Of a stretch of DNA of 64,000 nt, positions 45,488 through 54,624 are shown one piece after another. The notes beneath the pieces are model-generated. The model did not search any database, was not told the DNA's origin, and saw only the letters and a program-made list of their open reading frames with translations. Position numbers and translations under genes: made by a program. Within the stretch, counting starts at the first letter, position 1. Each line of letters begins with the position of its first letter. The DNA is taken from positions 368,197-432,196 of the forward strand of contig NZ_RCWC01000001.1 of assembly GCF_018448935.1 (NCBI RefSeq). The letters run 5' to 3'. Source of the DNA: Photorhabdus noenieputensis (GTDB lineage: Bacteria > Pseudomonadota > Gammaproteobacteria > Enterobacterales > Enterobacteriaceae).

Positions 45488-45739
45488 CTATGATTGCGTT
45501 TTATGCTTCGACATTAAATGATGTTCTAAATAGGGGGTTAATTGTTCCAATAGATTACTATTAGATTGGGCTATAGTAAGTTCTTCCCAGCCATCAGTGG
45601 ACAGTATAAAAACCGCTGAGAGAATTATGGTCATCTCATCCGTGGGAGTTGATGAGCTATACCCGTTAGCTTTGAATACACCTAGTTCAGTATGTATTCT
45701 GCTGATTTTGAATGGCAGAAGTGACGTTGGTAATTTCAT
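45488..45739 (-). CDS. Unknown small protein
   Basis: 83 residues from an ATG with AAGGATG at good spacing (a TTG one codon earlier is less likely). The sequence (MKLPTSLLPFKISRIHTELGVFKAN, then EMTIILSAVFILSTDGWEELT and a hydrophilic helical end) has no signal or clear membrane helix and no family I recognise. Position between the exporter and an ERIC, inside the island, would fit an orphan immunity or accessory gene, but nothing in the sequence proves it. Confidence 0.45.
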   Translation of the reverse strand: MKLPTSLLPFKISRIHTELGVFKANGYSSSTPTDEMTIILSAVFILSTDGWEELTIAQSNSNLLEQLTPYLEHHLMSKHKTQS

Positions 45740-45871
45740 CAAAAATCATCCTTCAATGGTATGAAGTAGAAAGAAATTGTAAGAAAAAGCGGCAGCATAA
45801 ATGCATAACATCCTCAATAATACGTGACTGGATAGAAAATTTAATCCTTTCATCATTTTTTCTTGTTTTTA

Positions 45872-45998
45872 TATACCCAATGGATTTTAAGATGCATCGC
45901 GGCGGCAAGGGAGTGAATCCCCGGTCACATAGTAAACTATGTGACCGGGGTGAGCGAGTGCGGCCAACAAAGAGGCAACTTGAAAGATAACGGGTATA
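45872..45998. repeat. ERIC element 3
   Basis: 127 bp with TATA ends, same orientation as the other two copies. The central palindrome is extended here (CCGGTCACATAG..CTATGTGACCGG), more perfect than in copies 1 and 2. It lies 15 bp outside the right-hand hmp repeat, at the right edge of the island. Confidence 0.93.
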
Positions 45999-46013
45999 GA
46001 TTCCATAAATATG

Positions 46014-46076
46014 AAGTTGAAAATTTAAATCACTTTATGTGGACCAAAACATTCATAGTGAATAAATTGTTTATCA
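46014..46076 (-). repeat. Right copy of the 63-bp island-flanking repeat (3' end of hmp)
   Basis: This is the native 3' end of hmp plus 11 bp beyond its stop. It matches 31615-31677 at 61 of 63 positions in the same orientation, while the sequences beyond the repeat differ on both sides. Confidence 0.9.
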
Positions 46077-47215
46077 ATTCCCATATCCAATAACTGTTTC
46101 GCTACATATTGCATAAAGGGAACGGGACCACAGAAATAGAAATGCATTCCTTCTGTTTTCAGCGTCTCATTTAGAACCGTCAGATCCATAAAGCCTTGGT
46201 GTTGATAATGAATACCTTGTTGATCTTCATCCCTTGGTTCACGGTACCAAATTGTGCTAGCAAAATTTGGCATTGCCTGCGCCATTGTTGCGACTTCATT
46301 GCTAAACGCGTGATGGCCGCCATGTTCCGCCGCATGTAACCAGTTAATTTGGCTATTATGGTTTTGCTGGTGGAGGTGATGCAACATACTCATCATGGGA
46401 GTCAGGCCAACGCCAGCGGAAATCAAAGTAACCGGCGTTTCTGGTTTAATATCGAGGAAAAAATCACCGCGTGGGGCAGCCAGCCAGACGGTATCGCCTT
46501 CTTGCATCTTATCGTGCATATGGTTGGAAACGATTCCTTGTGGCTCACGTTTAATCGCAATCCGGTAGCTGGAGCCATTTGGTGCTGTTGTCAGTGAATA
46601 TTGGCGAATTTCTCGGTTGTCAAAACTATTATCTGCCAGATAAATGCTCAGATACTGACCAGGTTTGTAATCCATCACTTTCCCGCCATCTTGAGGCACA
46701 AATTCAAAGCTACAAATGACGTCACTTTTTATCTCTTTTCGATTTATACGGAATGGACGCAAACCACGCCAGCCACCATCTGTTGATTCACCACTATGAT
46801 AGATTTGCTCTTCACGATTGATAAAAACATCAGCCAGCACGCCATAAGCTTTTCCCCAGGCGTCCAGAATTTCATTTCCCGGTTGGAACATTTCATCCAA
46901 CGTTGCCAACAGGTGAGTACCGACAATCTGATAATGTTCTGGTTGAATATTTAGACTAGCGTGTTTATGAGCGATTTTTTCCACTGCCGGTAGTAGTACC
47001 TCTAAGTTATCAATATTGGCTGCATAGGCGCAGATCGCATTGAACAAGGCTTCACGTTGATCACCGTTAAGTTGATGGCTCATATTAAAGATATTTTTCA
47101 ACTCAGGATTATGGTTAAACATCCGCTCATAGAAATGTGCTGTCAGTTTTGGACCAGTCGCGGAAAGTAGGGGAATAGTTGATTTGACAGTTGCAATAGT
47201 TTGGCTATCCAGCAT
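46025..47215 (-). CDS. hmp: Flavohaemoprotein, nitric oxide dioxygenase
   Basis: 396 residues, full length. The N-terminal globin has proximal His85 and B10 Tyr29. The FAD domain has [14 protein letters not shown]. The NAD domain has [15 protein letters not shown] and the C-terminal [13 protein letters not shown]. It oxidises NO to nitrate with O2 and NADPH, protecting the cell against host-derived NO. The complete gene is retained despite the island abutting its 3' end. An NsrR-like site lies upstream. Confidence 0.97.
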   Translation of the reverse strand: MLDSQTIATVKSTIPLLSATGPKLTAHFYERMFNHNPELKNIFNMSHQLNGDQREALFNAICAYAANIDNLEVLLPAVEKIAHKHASLNIQPEHYQIVGTHLLATLDEMFQPGNEILDAWGKAYGVLADVFINREEQIYHSGESTDGGWRGLRPFRINRKEIKSDVICSFEFVPQDGGKVMDYKPGQYLSIYLADNSFDNREIRQYSLTTAPNGSSYRIAIKREPQGIVSNHMHDKMQEGDTVWLAAPRGDFFLDIKPETPVTLISAGVGLTPMMSMLHHLHQQNHNSQINWLHAAEHGGHHAFSNEVATMAQAMPNFASTIWYREPRDEDQQGIHYQHQGFMDLTVLNETLKTEGMHFYFCGPVPFMQYVAKQLLDMGIDKQFIHYECFGPHKVI

Positions 47216-47257
47216 GGTGAAGCTCCTGAATTTCTTTCAAGTGGTAATGAAAGTTAT

Positions 47258-47280
47258 AACATGTAATTTAAATGCAACTT
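47258..47280 (-). promoter_or_regulatory. NsrR-like operator of hmp
   Basis: Read toward hmp, the 23-bp sequence AAGTTGCATTTAAATTACATGTT closely fits the NsrR palindrome (half-site AAGATGCATTT; the first half matches at 10 of 11 positions). It lies about 43 bp before the hmp start. NsrR is the NO-sensing Fe-S repressor of hmp in E. coli and relatives. Confidence 0.8.
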
Positions 47281-47458
47281 ATACCCTTTTAGGAACTTTG
47301 TAAATATAGAATGTGGTCTTTATGGTGAAAAAAATATCCTTAAAAGATATTTACACTAAGGAAAGGACTACTTTAGGTCATAAGTTCCGACAAAAGAGGA
47401 AAAATGCAGTGTAATTTTCATGCCATTATTTAGAGCAGATACCTTGCTTGTGATAGAT

Positions 47459-47474
47459 ATGCAATCGTTTGCGT
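47459..47474 (+). promoter_or_regulatory. PurR operator upstream of glyA
   Basis: ATGCAATCGTTTGCGT matches the PurR consensus at 14 of 16 positions, about 110 bp before the glyA start, as in E. coli where PurR represses glyA. With the purL box it links one-carbon and purine supply in this window. Confidence 0.8.
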
Positions 47475-47582
47475 AAAATATTTTGTCAAGACTATCTCAT
47501 TCGGTGAAAAGGGTTTACACTGTGTGCCATTCGGCCCCTTGGGGTGTTTTTGAAGAGAAGTTAGCTGAGTCAGGAGAACCCA

Positions 47583-48836
47583 ATGTTAAAGCGTGAAATG
47601 AATATTGCTAGTTATGATCCCGAACTATGGCAGGCGATGGAGCAGGAAGTTGTTCGTCAGGAAGAGCATATCGAGTTAATTGCTTCTGAAAACTATACCA
47701 GCCCAAGAGTTATGCAGGCACAGGGCTCTCAGCTCACTAACAAATATGCTGAAGGTTATCCGGGTAAACGCTACTACGGTGGCTGTGAATATGTGGATGT
47801 TGTTGAACAATTAGCTATCGATCGTGCTAAGGCGCTGTTTGGTGCTGATTATGCCAACGTGCAGCCACACTCTGGTTCTCAAGCGAACGCGGCAGTTTAT
47901 ATGGCTTTGTTGCAACCGGGCGATACGGTTCTGGGGATGAATTTGGCACATGGCGGTCATTTGACTCATGGCTCTCCGGTTAACTTTTCTGGTAAGTTAT
48001 ATAACGTTGTGCCTTATGGCATTGATGAAAGCGGTAAAATCGATTACGACGATATCGCGGCACAAGCTCAAAAACACCAGCCAAAAATGATTATCGGCGG
48101 TTTCTCGGCTTACTCCGGTGTGGTTGACTGGGCAAAGATGCGTGAAATTGCAGACAGCATTGGTGCTTATCTGTTCGTTGATATGGCACACGTTGCTGGC
48201 TTGATCGCCGCAGGAGTGTACCCTAACCCGGTTCCTCATGCTCACATCGTCACTACCACGACGCATAAGACGCTGGCCGGTCCTCGCGGTGGTTTGATTC
48301 TGGCGAAAGGTGGCGACGAAGAACTTTATAAAAAGCTGAACTCTTCTGTGTTCCCTGGTTGCCAGGGTGGGCCTCTGATGCATGTTATCGCGGGTAAAGC
48401 GGTGGCATTGAAAGAAGCAATGGAACCAGAATTCAAAGCATATCAACATCAGGTTGCTGATAACGCAAAAGCGATGGTTGAAGTGTTTTTGGCACGTGGT
48501 TACAAAGTGGTTTCTGGCGGTACAGAAAACCACCTGTTCCTGTTGGATTTGGTTGACAAAGATATCACTGGTAAAGATGCCGATGCTGCGTTGGGCCGTG
48601 CAAATATCACGGTAAACAAAAATAGTGTGCCTAATGATCCGAAGAGCCCATTTGTGACTTCTGGTGTGCGTATCGGTACGCCTGCGATTACCCGTCGTGG
48701 CTTTAAACAAGCAGAAGCGCGTGAATTGGCTGGCTGGATGTGTGATGTATTGGACAACATCAATGATGAAGCGACCATTGAAGCAATTAAGCAGAAAGTT
48801 CTGGCTATTTGCGCGAAATATCCGGTTTACGCATAA
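47583..48836 (+). CDS. glyA: Serine hydroxymethyltransferase
   Basis: 417 residues, full length. It interconverts serine and glycine with transfer of a one-carbon unit to tetrahydrofolate. The PLP lysine is Lys229 in [14 protein letters not shown]. The [12 protein letters not shown] and [14 protein letters not shown] motifs are present. AGGAG lies just before the ATG. It is divergent from hmp, the ancestral order. The 300-bp leader carries a PurR box and probably other sites (for example for MetR) that I could not assign. Confidence 0.98.
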   Translation: MLKREMNIASYDPELWQAMEQEVVRQEEHIELIASENYTSPRVMQAQGSQLTNKYAEGYPGKRYYGGCEYVDVVEQLAIDRAKALFGADYANVQPHSGSQANAAVYMALLQPGDTVLGMNLAHGGHLTHGSPVNFSGKLYNVVPYGIDESGKIDYDDIAAQAQKHQPKMIIGGFSAYSGVVDWAKMREIADSIGAYLFVDMAHVAGLIAAGVYPNPVPHAHIVTTTTHKTLAGPRGGLILAKGGDEELYKKLNSSVFPGCQGGPLMHVIAGKAVALKEAMEPEFKAYQHQVADNAKAMVEVFLARGYKVVSGGTENHLFLLDLVDKDITGKDADAALGRANITVNKNSVPNDPKSPFVTSGVRIGTPAITRRGFKQAEARELAGWMCDVLDNINDEATIEAIKQKVLAICAKYPVYA

Positions 48837-48916
48837 ATTAAAATTTCAATAAATCATTACAAAACCTGCTCCGGCTAACATCGTTTGCTTAAGTGAGAGA
48901 TTGAAGAGTGGTGTGT

Positions 48917-48939
48917 GGATATTCCCCTGAGGAATATCC
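48917..48939 (+). terminator. Hairpin downstream of glyA
   Basis: A perfect nine-pair stem GGATATTCC/GGAATATCC with a five-base loop, 80 bp after the glyA stop, followed by ATTTC. Probably the glyA terminator, though the T run is weak. Confidence 0.55.
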
Positions 48940-49026
48940 ATTTCAAGATAATTCTCAATATCTAATGTCTTGAGTTAACTAAGTTAGTTAAGAGCGGGTT
49001 TTTTGCATTTTTTACCAGGGGGATTA

Positions 49027-50172
49027 ATGGTTATTCGATCAACGCGCTGGCTGGCGTTAGATTATTTCACATATTTCTTTTCTTACGGGATATTTTTACC
49101 TTTTTGGGCAATCTGGCTCCAGGGTGAAGGTATAGAGCACGATATGATAGGGATTCTATTAGGTACAGGCTTGATTTCCCGCTTTTTAGGCAGTTTATTG
49201 ATCGCGCCTACAGTGAAAGATCCCGCAAAACTTATTCTTGCACTGCGTATATTAGCATTGTTGACTCTGATTTTTGCTGTTGGTTTTACATTAGGAAATC
49301 ATTGGGCATGGCTTTTGTTCGTCATGGTTGGCTTCAATCTATTTTTTTCGCCGATGATGCCATTGGGTGATGCGCTGGCGGGAACATGGCAAAAACAATT
49401 TTCTTTTGATTACGGCAAAATACGGGTTTGGGGTTCAATTGCCTTTATTATCAGTTCAGCATTAACCGGGGAATTGATCTCTGTTTGGGGACATCGTGCC
49501 ATCCTCGTCACAATATTGTTTAGCATCTTCTCTACGTTGTTGGTGACATTACTTCGGCCCTCTATCATGCCAGTTGGTGAAACTAAATCTGCCAAAGTGG
49601 ATGTCGTGTCATTTAAACAATTGTTGTCTGAAAAATCGGTACGTCGATTCCTGTTATGTGTGGCTTTATTGCAGGGTGCCCACGCGGGATATTACAGTTT
49701 CAGTGCAATTTACTGGGAAAACGCGGGTTATTCTGCCTCGGTGGTTGGTTATCTCTGGTCATTGGGCGTAGTGGCTGAAGTGATTATTTTTACTCTGAGT
49801 AATAAATTATTTCGACGCTGGAGTGCCCGTAATCTTCTGCTGCTTTCTGGTATATGTGGTGTTGTTCGCTGGGGATTGATGGGAACATTCACCTCATTAC
49901 CGGTGTTGATTGTCGTTCAAATCTTGCATTGTGGTACGTTCACTGTCTGCCATTTGGCAGCGATGCGTTTTATCGGTGCGAGAAAGGAAGGGGAAATTGT
50001 GCGTTTGCAAGCGGCTTATTCCGCATTAGCAATGGGGGGCGGTATCGCTGTCACGACGGTAATTGCTGGATTTATGTATGATTATCTGCATAGTGGCATT
50101 TTCTGGATGATGGCTTTGGTTGCTTTTCCTGCTATCTTCTTGCGACCACGAGTTAAAGCTCATAATTATTAA
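49027..50172 (+). CDS. hcaT: MFS transporter HcaT-like (phenylpropionate family)
   Basis: 381 residues from the ATG at 49027, which has AGGGGGA upstream; a reading eight codons longer lacks support. Twelve membrane helices are expected. Strong matches to E. coli HcaT include STRWLALDYFTYFFSYGIFLP, FGKVRVWGS-like DYGKIRVWGS, and AGYSASVVGYLWSLGVVAEVIIF. HcaT is annotated as a 3-phenylpropionate/cinnamate permease. None of the hca dioxygenase genes that neighbour it in E. coli are present, so the substrate here is open. Confidence 0.88.
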   Translation: MVIRSTRWLALDYFTYFFSYGIFLPFWAIWLQGEGIEHDMIGILLGTGLISRFLGSLLIAPTVKDPAKLILALRILALLTLIFAVGFTLGNHWAWLLFVMVGFNLFFSPMMPLGDALAGTWQKQFSFDYGKIRVWGSIAFIISSALTGELISVWGHRAILVTILFSIFSTLLVTLLRPSIMPVGETKSAKVDVVSFKQLLSEKSVRRFLLCVALLQGAHAGYYSFSAIYWENAGYSASVVGYLWSLGVVAEVIIFTLSNKLFRRWSARNLLLLSGICGVVRWGLMGTFTSLPVLIVVQILHCGTFTVCHLAAMRFIGARKEGEIVRLQAAYSALAMGGGIAVTTVIAGFMYDYLHSGIFWMMALVAFPAIFLRPRVKAHNY

Positions 50173-50180
50173 CAATATAC

Positions 50181-50217
50181 ATTTAGTTTCTTACAATATT
50201 TTTGTAAGAAACTAAAT
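50181..50217. terminator. Perfect 16-bp inverted repeat between hcaT and treR
   Basis: ATTTAGTTTCTTACAA and its exact complement flank a five-base loop, starting eight bases after the hcaT stop and ending 27 bp before treR. AT-rich stem without a T run. It may terminate hcaT or act as an operator; the symmetry is too long to be chance. Confidence 0.55.
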
Positions 50218-50244
50218 ACCTCAATAAGATTTTTATGAGATATT

Positions 50245-51192
50245 ATGCTGAATAAATTGACAATAAAAGATATCGCTCGCTTGGCTAATGTCAGTAAATC
50301 AACAGTCTCGCGGGTATTAAACAATGAAAATAGTGTAAGCCTACAAGCACGTGAAAGAGTTGAAGCGATTATTCAACAAAATAATTTTATTCCATCTAAG
50401 TCAGCAAGAGCGATGCGAGTGAAAAGTGACAAAATCATTGCTTTAATTGTGTCGCGTCTGGGATCTTTTTCAGAGAATTTATCGATAAGTACCATGTTAC
50501 CCCTGTTTTACCAGCATGGTTATGATCCGATTATTATGGAAAGTAATTTTGATCCACAACTTTTACAGGAACATCTACGTCAGTTGGCATTACGTCATGC
50601 GGATGGCATTATTTTGTTCGGTTTTACCGGATTGTCCGAAGAGCTTCTTTGCCCTTGGCGTGAAAAAATGGTGGTATTTGCCCGTGAATATACGGGTTTT
50701 TCTTCTGTATGTTATGACGATATTGGTGCTGTTCGTTTGTTGATGAATGAACTCTATCGGCGGGGGCACAGAGATATTGGTTTTCTTGGTGTAGATGATT
50801 GTGATACCACGACAGGTTTGCTTCGCCATCAATCCTATCTGGCTTGTTGTGAACAGAAAGATCTGCACCCGCTTTCTGTTCAATGTGATTTAAGCTATCA
50901 GAGTGGGTTTCAGCATGTTAATAAGGTATTGAAAGAGAAAACAACAGCTTTAATCTGTGCAACCGACAGTTTGGCTTTAGGTGCATATAAGTATTTGCAG
51001 CAAAATAATCGGGAAGATATACAAATAGGCAGCATTGGAAATACACCTTTATTGAACTTTTTATACCCTGACACGCTTTCTATTGATCTGGGTTATAGTG
51101 AGGCAGGAAAATATGCAGCCGGCCAATTAATTGCGCAAATAAATCGCCAATACTTCAAACAACGAGTAATCATTCCGAGTAAGTTGGCTTAA
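50245..51192 (+). CDS. treR: Trehalose operon repressor TreR
   Basis: 315 residues, same length as E. coli TreR. The LacI-type helix-turn-helix (LTIKDIARLANVSKSTVSRVLNN) is followed by the PBP-like effector domain (IIMESNFDPQLLQEHLR, DGIILFGFTGLSEE). In E. coli TreR binds trehalose 6-phosphate as inducer. It lies directly upstream of treB with the operator in between. Confidence 0.94.
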   Translation: MLNKLTIKDIARLANVSKSTVSRVLNNENSVSLQARERVEAIIQQNNFIPSKSARAMRVKSDKIIALIVSRLGSFSENLSISTMLPLFYQHGYDPIIMESNFDPQLLQEHLRQLALRHADGIILFGFTGLSEELLCPWREKMVVFAREYTGFSSVCYDDIGAVRLLMNELYRRGHRDIGFLGVDDCDTTTGLLRHQSYLACCEQKDLHPLSVQCDLSYQSGFQHVNKVLKEKTTALICATDSLALGAYKYLQQNNREDIQIGSIGNTPLLNFLYPDTLSIDLGYSEAGKYAAGQLIAQINRQYFKQRVIIPSKLA

Positions 51193-51237
51193 AAATAAGA
51201 AATATTGCCGCTTCAATGTGATCTTCAACCCACTTTT

Positions 51238-51251
51238 GGGAACGTTCCCAT
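51238..51251 (+). promoter_or_regulatory. TreR operator
   Basis: A perfect 14-bp palindrome, TGGGAACGTTCCCA, about 90 bp before treB. LacI-family operators have a central CG like this one, and the position between treR and treB points to repression of treBC by TreR. Confidence 0.85.
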
Positions 51252-51340
51252 GACAAGCATAACCAAATGATATTAGGATGAAATTAGTTTACTAAGCATG
51301 CTAATTAGTAATTGATATTCACTTATGATGACTGGCTATT

Positions 51341-52762
51341 ATGAAAAACAAGATAAATTCTAAAGATATAGAAAAACTAATTACATTAATCGGTGGTTGT
51401 GAAAATATAGCCAGTGTAACTCATTGCATTACCCGATTGAGGTTTATATTAGTTGAACCAGTTAAAGCCAATCCGGATGAGATAAAGAATTTACCGATGG
51501 TTAAGGGCTGTTTTACCAATGCAGGGCAATTCCAGGTAGTGATAGGCACGAATGTTGGTGATTATTATCAGGCTTTAAATAGTTATCTTGGTAAATCTGA
51601 ATTGAATAAAAAAGATAAGCAACAGGTTGAGAAGAAAAACATGAAATGGCAAGAGCGATTCATTTCTAAGTTTGCGGAAATATTTTTTCCTCTCTTACCA
51701 GCATTAATTAGCGGCGGGCTTGTTCTAGGTTTCCGTAACATTATTGGTGATATTCCTTTTAGTGAAGGTAAAACTTTAGCTCAAATGTATCCTATTTGGA
51801 AAACGATATATGATTTTTTATGGCTGCTAGGAGAGGCAATATTTTTCTATCTGCCAGTGGGTATTTGTTGGTCGGCGGTTAGGATGATGGGTGGAACACC
51901 GATATTGGGCATTATATTGGGAATAACACTGGTTTCGCCGCAATTAATGAACGCTTATTACTTAGGGCAACAAGTCCCTGAACTATGGAATTTTGGCCTG
52001 TTCACGATTGGAAAAGTGGGTTATCAGGCGCAGGTTATTCCGTCACTTTTGGCGGGTGTTACTTTGGGGTGGATTGAAGTTCAGTTAAAACGGGTGGTTC
52101 CTAGTTATCTTTATTTAGTTATTGTTCCGGTAGTCTCGTTAATATTAGCAACCTTTTTAGCACATAGCCTTATTGGGCCATTTGGTCGGTTACTGGGTGA
52201 TGGGGTTGCTTGGGTTGTTAAGGCGTTGCTGACCGGCAGTTTTGCGCCTGTTGGCGCAGCTTTATTTGGATTCTTTTACGCGCCGTTGGTAATTACCGGT
52301 ATTCATCAAACCACATTAGCCATAGATATGCAGATGGTTCAAAGTATAGGAGGAACACCGATCTGGCCTATTATTGCGTTATCCAATATTGCTCAGGGGT
52401 CAGCGGTTGTTGGTATTATTTTAGTCAGTAAAAAGCATAATGAACGTGAATTATCCATACCTGCGGCTATCTCCGCTTATTTGGGCGTTACTGAGCCAGC
52501 AATGTACGGTATTAATATCAAATATCGATTCCCTATGCTCTGCGCCATGATTGGTTCTAGTTTAGCCGGGTTGATTTGTGGGTTGAGTGGTGTATTGGCA
52601 AATGGTATTGGTGTGGGTGGCCTGCCAGGTATTCTTTCGATTAAACCGCAATTTTGGCTAATTTACGCATTAGCTATGCTTGTCGCCGTCATTGTTCCGT
52701 TGATTCTCACGACTGTTGTTTATCGCAGGAAGAATATGACCGGTATGTTAGCTGCTGAATGA
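51341..52762 (+). CDS. treB: PTS trehalose-specific EIIBC component
   Basis: 473 residues. The N-terminal EIIB domain has the phosphocysteine Cys29 in SVTHCITRLRF. The C-terminal EIIC domain has about ten membrane helices (ALISGGLVLGFRNIIGDIPF, ITGIHQTTLAIDMQM, YLGVTEPAMYGINIKYRFPM). It imports trehalose as trehalose 6-phosphate; the EIIA must come from elsewhere (in E. coli, EIIA-Glc). Trehalose is the main blood sugar of insects, so the operon suits an insect-associated bacterium. Confidence 0.95.
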   Translation: MKNKINSKDIEKLITLIGGCENIASVTHCITRLRFILVEPVKANPDEIKNLPMVKGCFTNAGQFQVVIGTNVGDYYQALNSYLGKSELNKKDKQQVEKKNMKWQERFISKFAEIFFPLLPALISGGLVLGFRNIIGDIPFSEGKTLAQMYPIWKTIYDFLWLLGEAIFFYLPVGICWSAVRMMGGTPILGIILGITLVSPQLMNAYYLGQQVPELWNFGLFTIGKVGYQAQVIPSLLAGVTLGWIEVQLKRVVPSYLYLVIVPVVSLILATFLAHSLIGPFGRLLGDGVAWVVKALLTGSFAPVGAALFGFFYAPLVITGIHQTTLAIDMQMVQSIGGTPIWPIIALSNIAQGSAVVGIILVSKKHNERELSIPAAISAYLGVTEPAMYGINIKYRFPMLCAMIGSSLAGLICGLSGVLANGIGVGGLPGILSIKPQFWLIYALAMLVAVIVPLILTTVVYRRKNMTGMLAAE

Positions 52763-52795
52763 TGCGATTAAATCTTCACAAGTAACGGATATAAA

Positions 52796-52829
52796 AATAA
52801 CCATGTGGTTATTCAACTCATGGTTATTT
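52796..52829 (+). other. Hairpin in the treB-treC gap
   Basis: AAATAACCATG and CATGGTTATTT pair across a 13-base loop that itself contains a further AACCA/TGGTT match. It lies between the two genes of the operon and may set relative expression or protect the upstream mRNA. Confidence 0.5.
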
Positions 52830-52861
52830 AATTCAGGAAATATATTGATAAGGTGTTTTTG

Positions 52862-54523
52862 ATGGACAAAATCATTCCGTGGTGGTTACAAGGTGTCATC
52901 TATCAGATATATCCTAAGAGTTTCCAGGATACGACAGGTAGCGGAACGGGCGATCTTAACGGCATTACTTATCGGCTTGATTATTTGAAGAAATTGGGCG
53001 TAGATGCTATTTGGGTGACGCCTTTTTACCTCTCACCACAGGTAGATAACGGTTATGATGTCGCTGATTATTGTGCGATTGATCCAGCTTACGGCTCAAT
53101 GGATGATTTTAAGCGTTTGGTTGATGAGGCACATCAACGTGATATCCGTGTCATTGTGGATATTGTTTTCAACCATACATCGACTCAACACCCTTGGTTT
53201 AAACAAGCACAGGATATTGATAGCCCTTATCGGCAATATTACATTTGGCGGGATGGGGTACCTGAAACCCCGCCTAATAATTGGTTGTCGAAATTTGGCG
53301 GCAATGCTTGGGCGTGGCATGAAGCAAGCCAACAGTATTATTTGCACTTGTTTGCTGTTGAGCAGGCCGATCTAAACTGGGAACATGAACCGGTACGAGC
53401 TGAACTGAAAAAGATTTGTGAATTCTGGGCTGGCCTTGGTGTTGATGGTTTCCGTCTGGATGTCATTAACTTGGTTTCTAAGCAACAAGACTTCCCTGAA
53501 GCAACTCAGGGAGATGGACGTCAGTTCTACACTGATGGCCCGCGTATTCATGAATTTCTGCAAGAAATGAACAGAGAGGTATTCCAGCCTGCCGGAGTAA
53601 TGACCGTTGGGGAAATGTCTTCTACTTCATTGGAACATTGTCAGCGCTACTCTTCATTAGATGGCGAAGAGTTGTCGATGGTTTTCGCGTTTCATCACTT
53701 AAAAGTCGATTACCCCAATGGTGAAAAATGGGTTGCGGCACCGCCCGATTTTATTGAATTGAAGAAAATTTTTGCCAAGTGGCAGCAAGGCATGCACGAG
53801 CGGGCATGGAATGCGCTGTTCTGGTGTAATCACGATCAGCCGCGTATTGTTTCGCGTTTTGGTGGTGAAGGCGTTTGGCGGGTGCCGTCCGCTAAAATGT
53901 TGGCAATGGTACTGCATGGTATGCAGGGAACCCCTTATATCTATCAAGGGGAAGAGCTGGGAATGACTAACCCTCATTTTTCCCACATTGAAGAGTACCG
54001 GGATATAGAAAGTTTAAATATTTATCAGGAGAAGATTGAGCAGGGCAGTGATAAACAGCAAATCTTATCGGTCTTAGCGAAGAAATCTCGTGATAATGGG
54101 CGAACGCCAATGCAATGGGATACGACTGCCAATGCAGGGTTTACTCAAGGGGAGCCGTGGATAGCGTTGAATAGTGATTACCAGGCTGTGAACGCTGAAA
54201 ATGCCATCCAGGATGAGGATTCAGTTTTCCATTGTTATGCTCGCTTGATAAAACTGCGTAAAGCATATCCTGTATTGACCTATGGCAGCTATGAAGATTT
54301 GTTGCCGTCTCACCCTTGGCTGTGGTGTTATGTTCGCCGTTGGGAGAACCAAACGTTACTGGTTATTGCTAACCTCAGCGAGGAAGTGCAAGAGTGGTCG
54401 CTGGATGCTTCTTTATCCCACTGTTCATGGGTGAAATTGATGGGGAACTATCCTGAAAGCCAATTACCGGCGAAAAATATGCAGCTACGGCCTTATGAAG
54501 CTGCTTATTGGTTATCGGAGTAA
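52862..54523 (+). CDS. treC: Trehalose-6-phosphate hydrolase
   Basis: 553 residues of the GH13 family. It hydrolyses trehalose 6-phosphate to glucose and glucose 6-phosphate. The alpha-amylase regions are present: DIVFNHTS, the nucleophile in GVDGFRLDVINL, the general acid in TVGEMSS and the stabiliser in FWCNHDQPR. The start at 52862 (DKIIPWWLQG) has AAGG upstream; an ATG three codons earlier is less likely. Confidence 0.96.
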   Translation: MDKIIPWWLQGVIYQIYPKSFQDTTGSGTGDLNGITYRLDYLKKLGVDAIWVTPFYLSPQVDNGYDVADYCAIDPAYGSMDDFKRLVDEAHQRDIRVIVDIVFNHTSTQHPWFKQAQDIDSPYRQYYIWRDGVPETPPNNWLSKFGGNAWAWHEASQQYYLHLFAVEQADLNWEHEPVRAELKKICEFWAGLGVDGFRLDVINLVSKQQDFPEATQGDGRQFYTDGPRIHEFLQEMNREVFQPAGVMTVGEMSSTSLEHCQRYSSLDGEELSMVFAFHHLKVDYPNGEKWVAAPPDFIELKKIFAKWQQGMHERAWNALFWCNHDQPRIVSRFGGEGVWRVPSAKMLAMVLHGMQGTPYIYQGEELGMTNPHFSHIEEYRDIESLNIYQEKIEQGSDKQQILSVLAKKSRDNGRTPMQWDTTANAGFTQGEPWIALNSDYQAVNAENAIQDEDSVFHCYARLIKLRKAYPVLTYGSYEDLLPSHPWLWCYVRRWENQTLLVIANLSEEVQEWSLDASLSHCSWVKLMGNYPESQLPAKNMQLRPYEAAYWLSE

Positions 54524-54557
54524 CAATGGTCTTTGTTATTAGTTAAATGAATCGCAG

Positions 54558-54584
54558 GGTAGACCGCATTTTTTGTGGTCTACC
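54558..54584. terminator. Shared terminator of treC and suhB
   Basis: An eleven-pair stem GGTAGACCGCA/TGTGGTCTACC (one G-U pair) encloses a T-rich loop between the convergent genes, 34 bp after treC and 40 bp beyond suhB. Confidence 0.7.
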
Positions 54585-54624
54585 TAAAATACCGTCGTGC
54601 AATTCTATTTAGAATTCGCGTGAA

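Noticed and set aside
31678..46013. A functional integrative element
   Set aside because: No integrase, excisionase or tRNA attachment site lies inside; only the flanking repeats suggest past integration.
47997..48710. Long minus-strand open frame opposite glyA, and similar ones opposite purL and iscS
   Set aside because: They lie wholly antisense to well-conserved housekeeping genes and have no recognisable domains.
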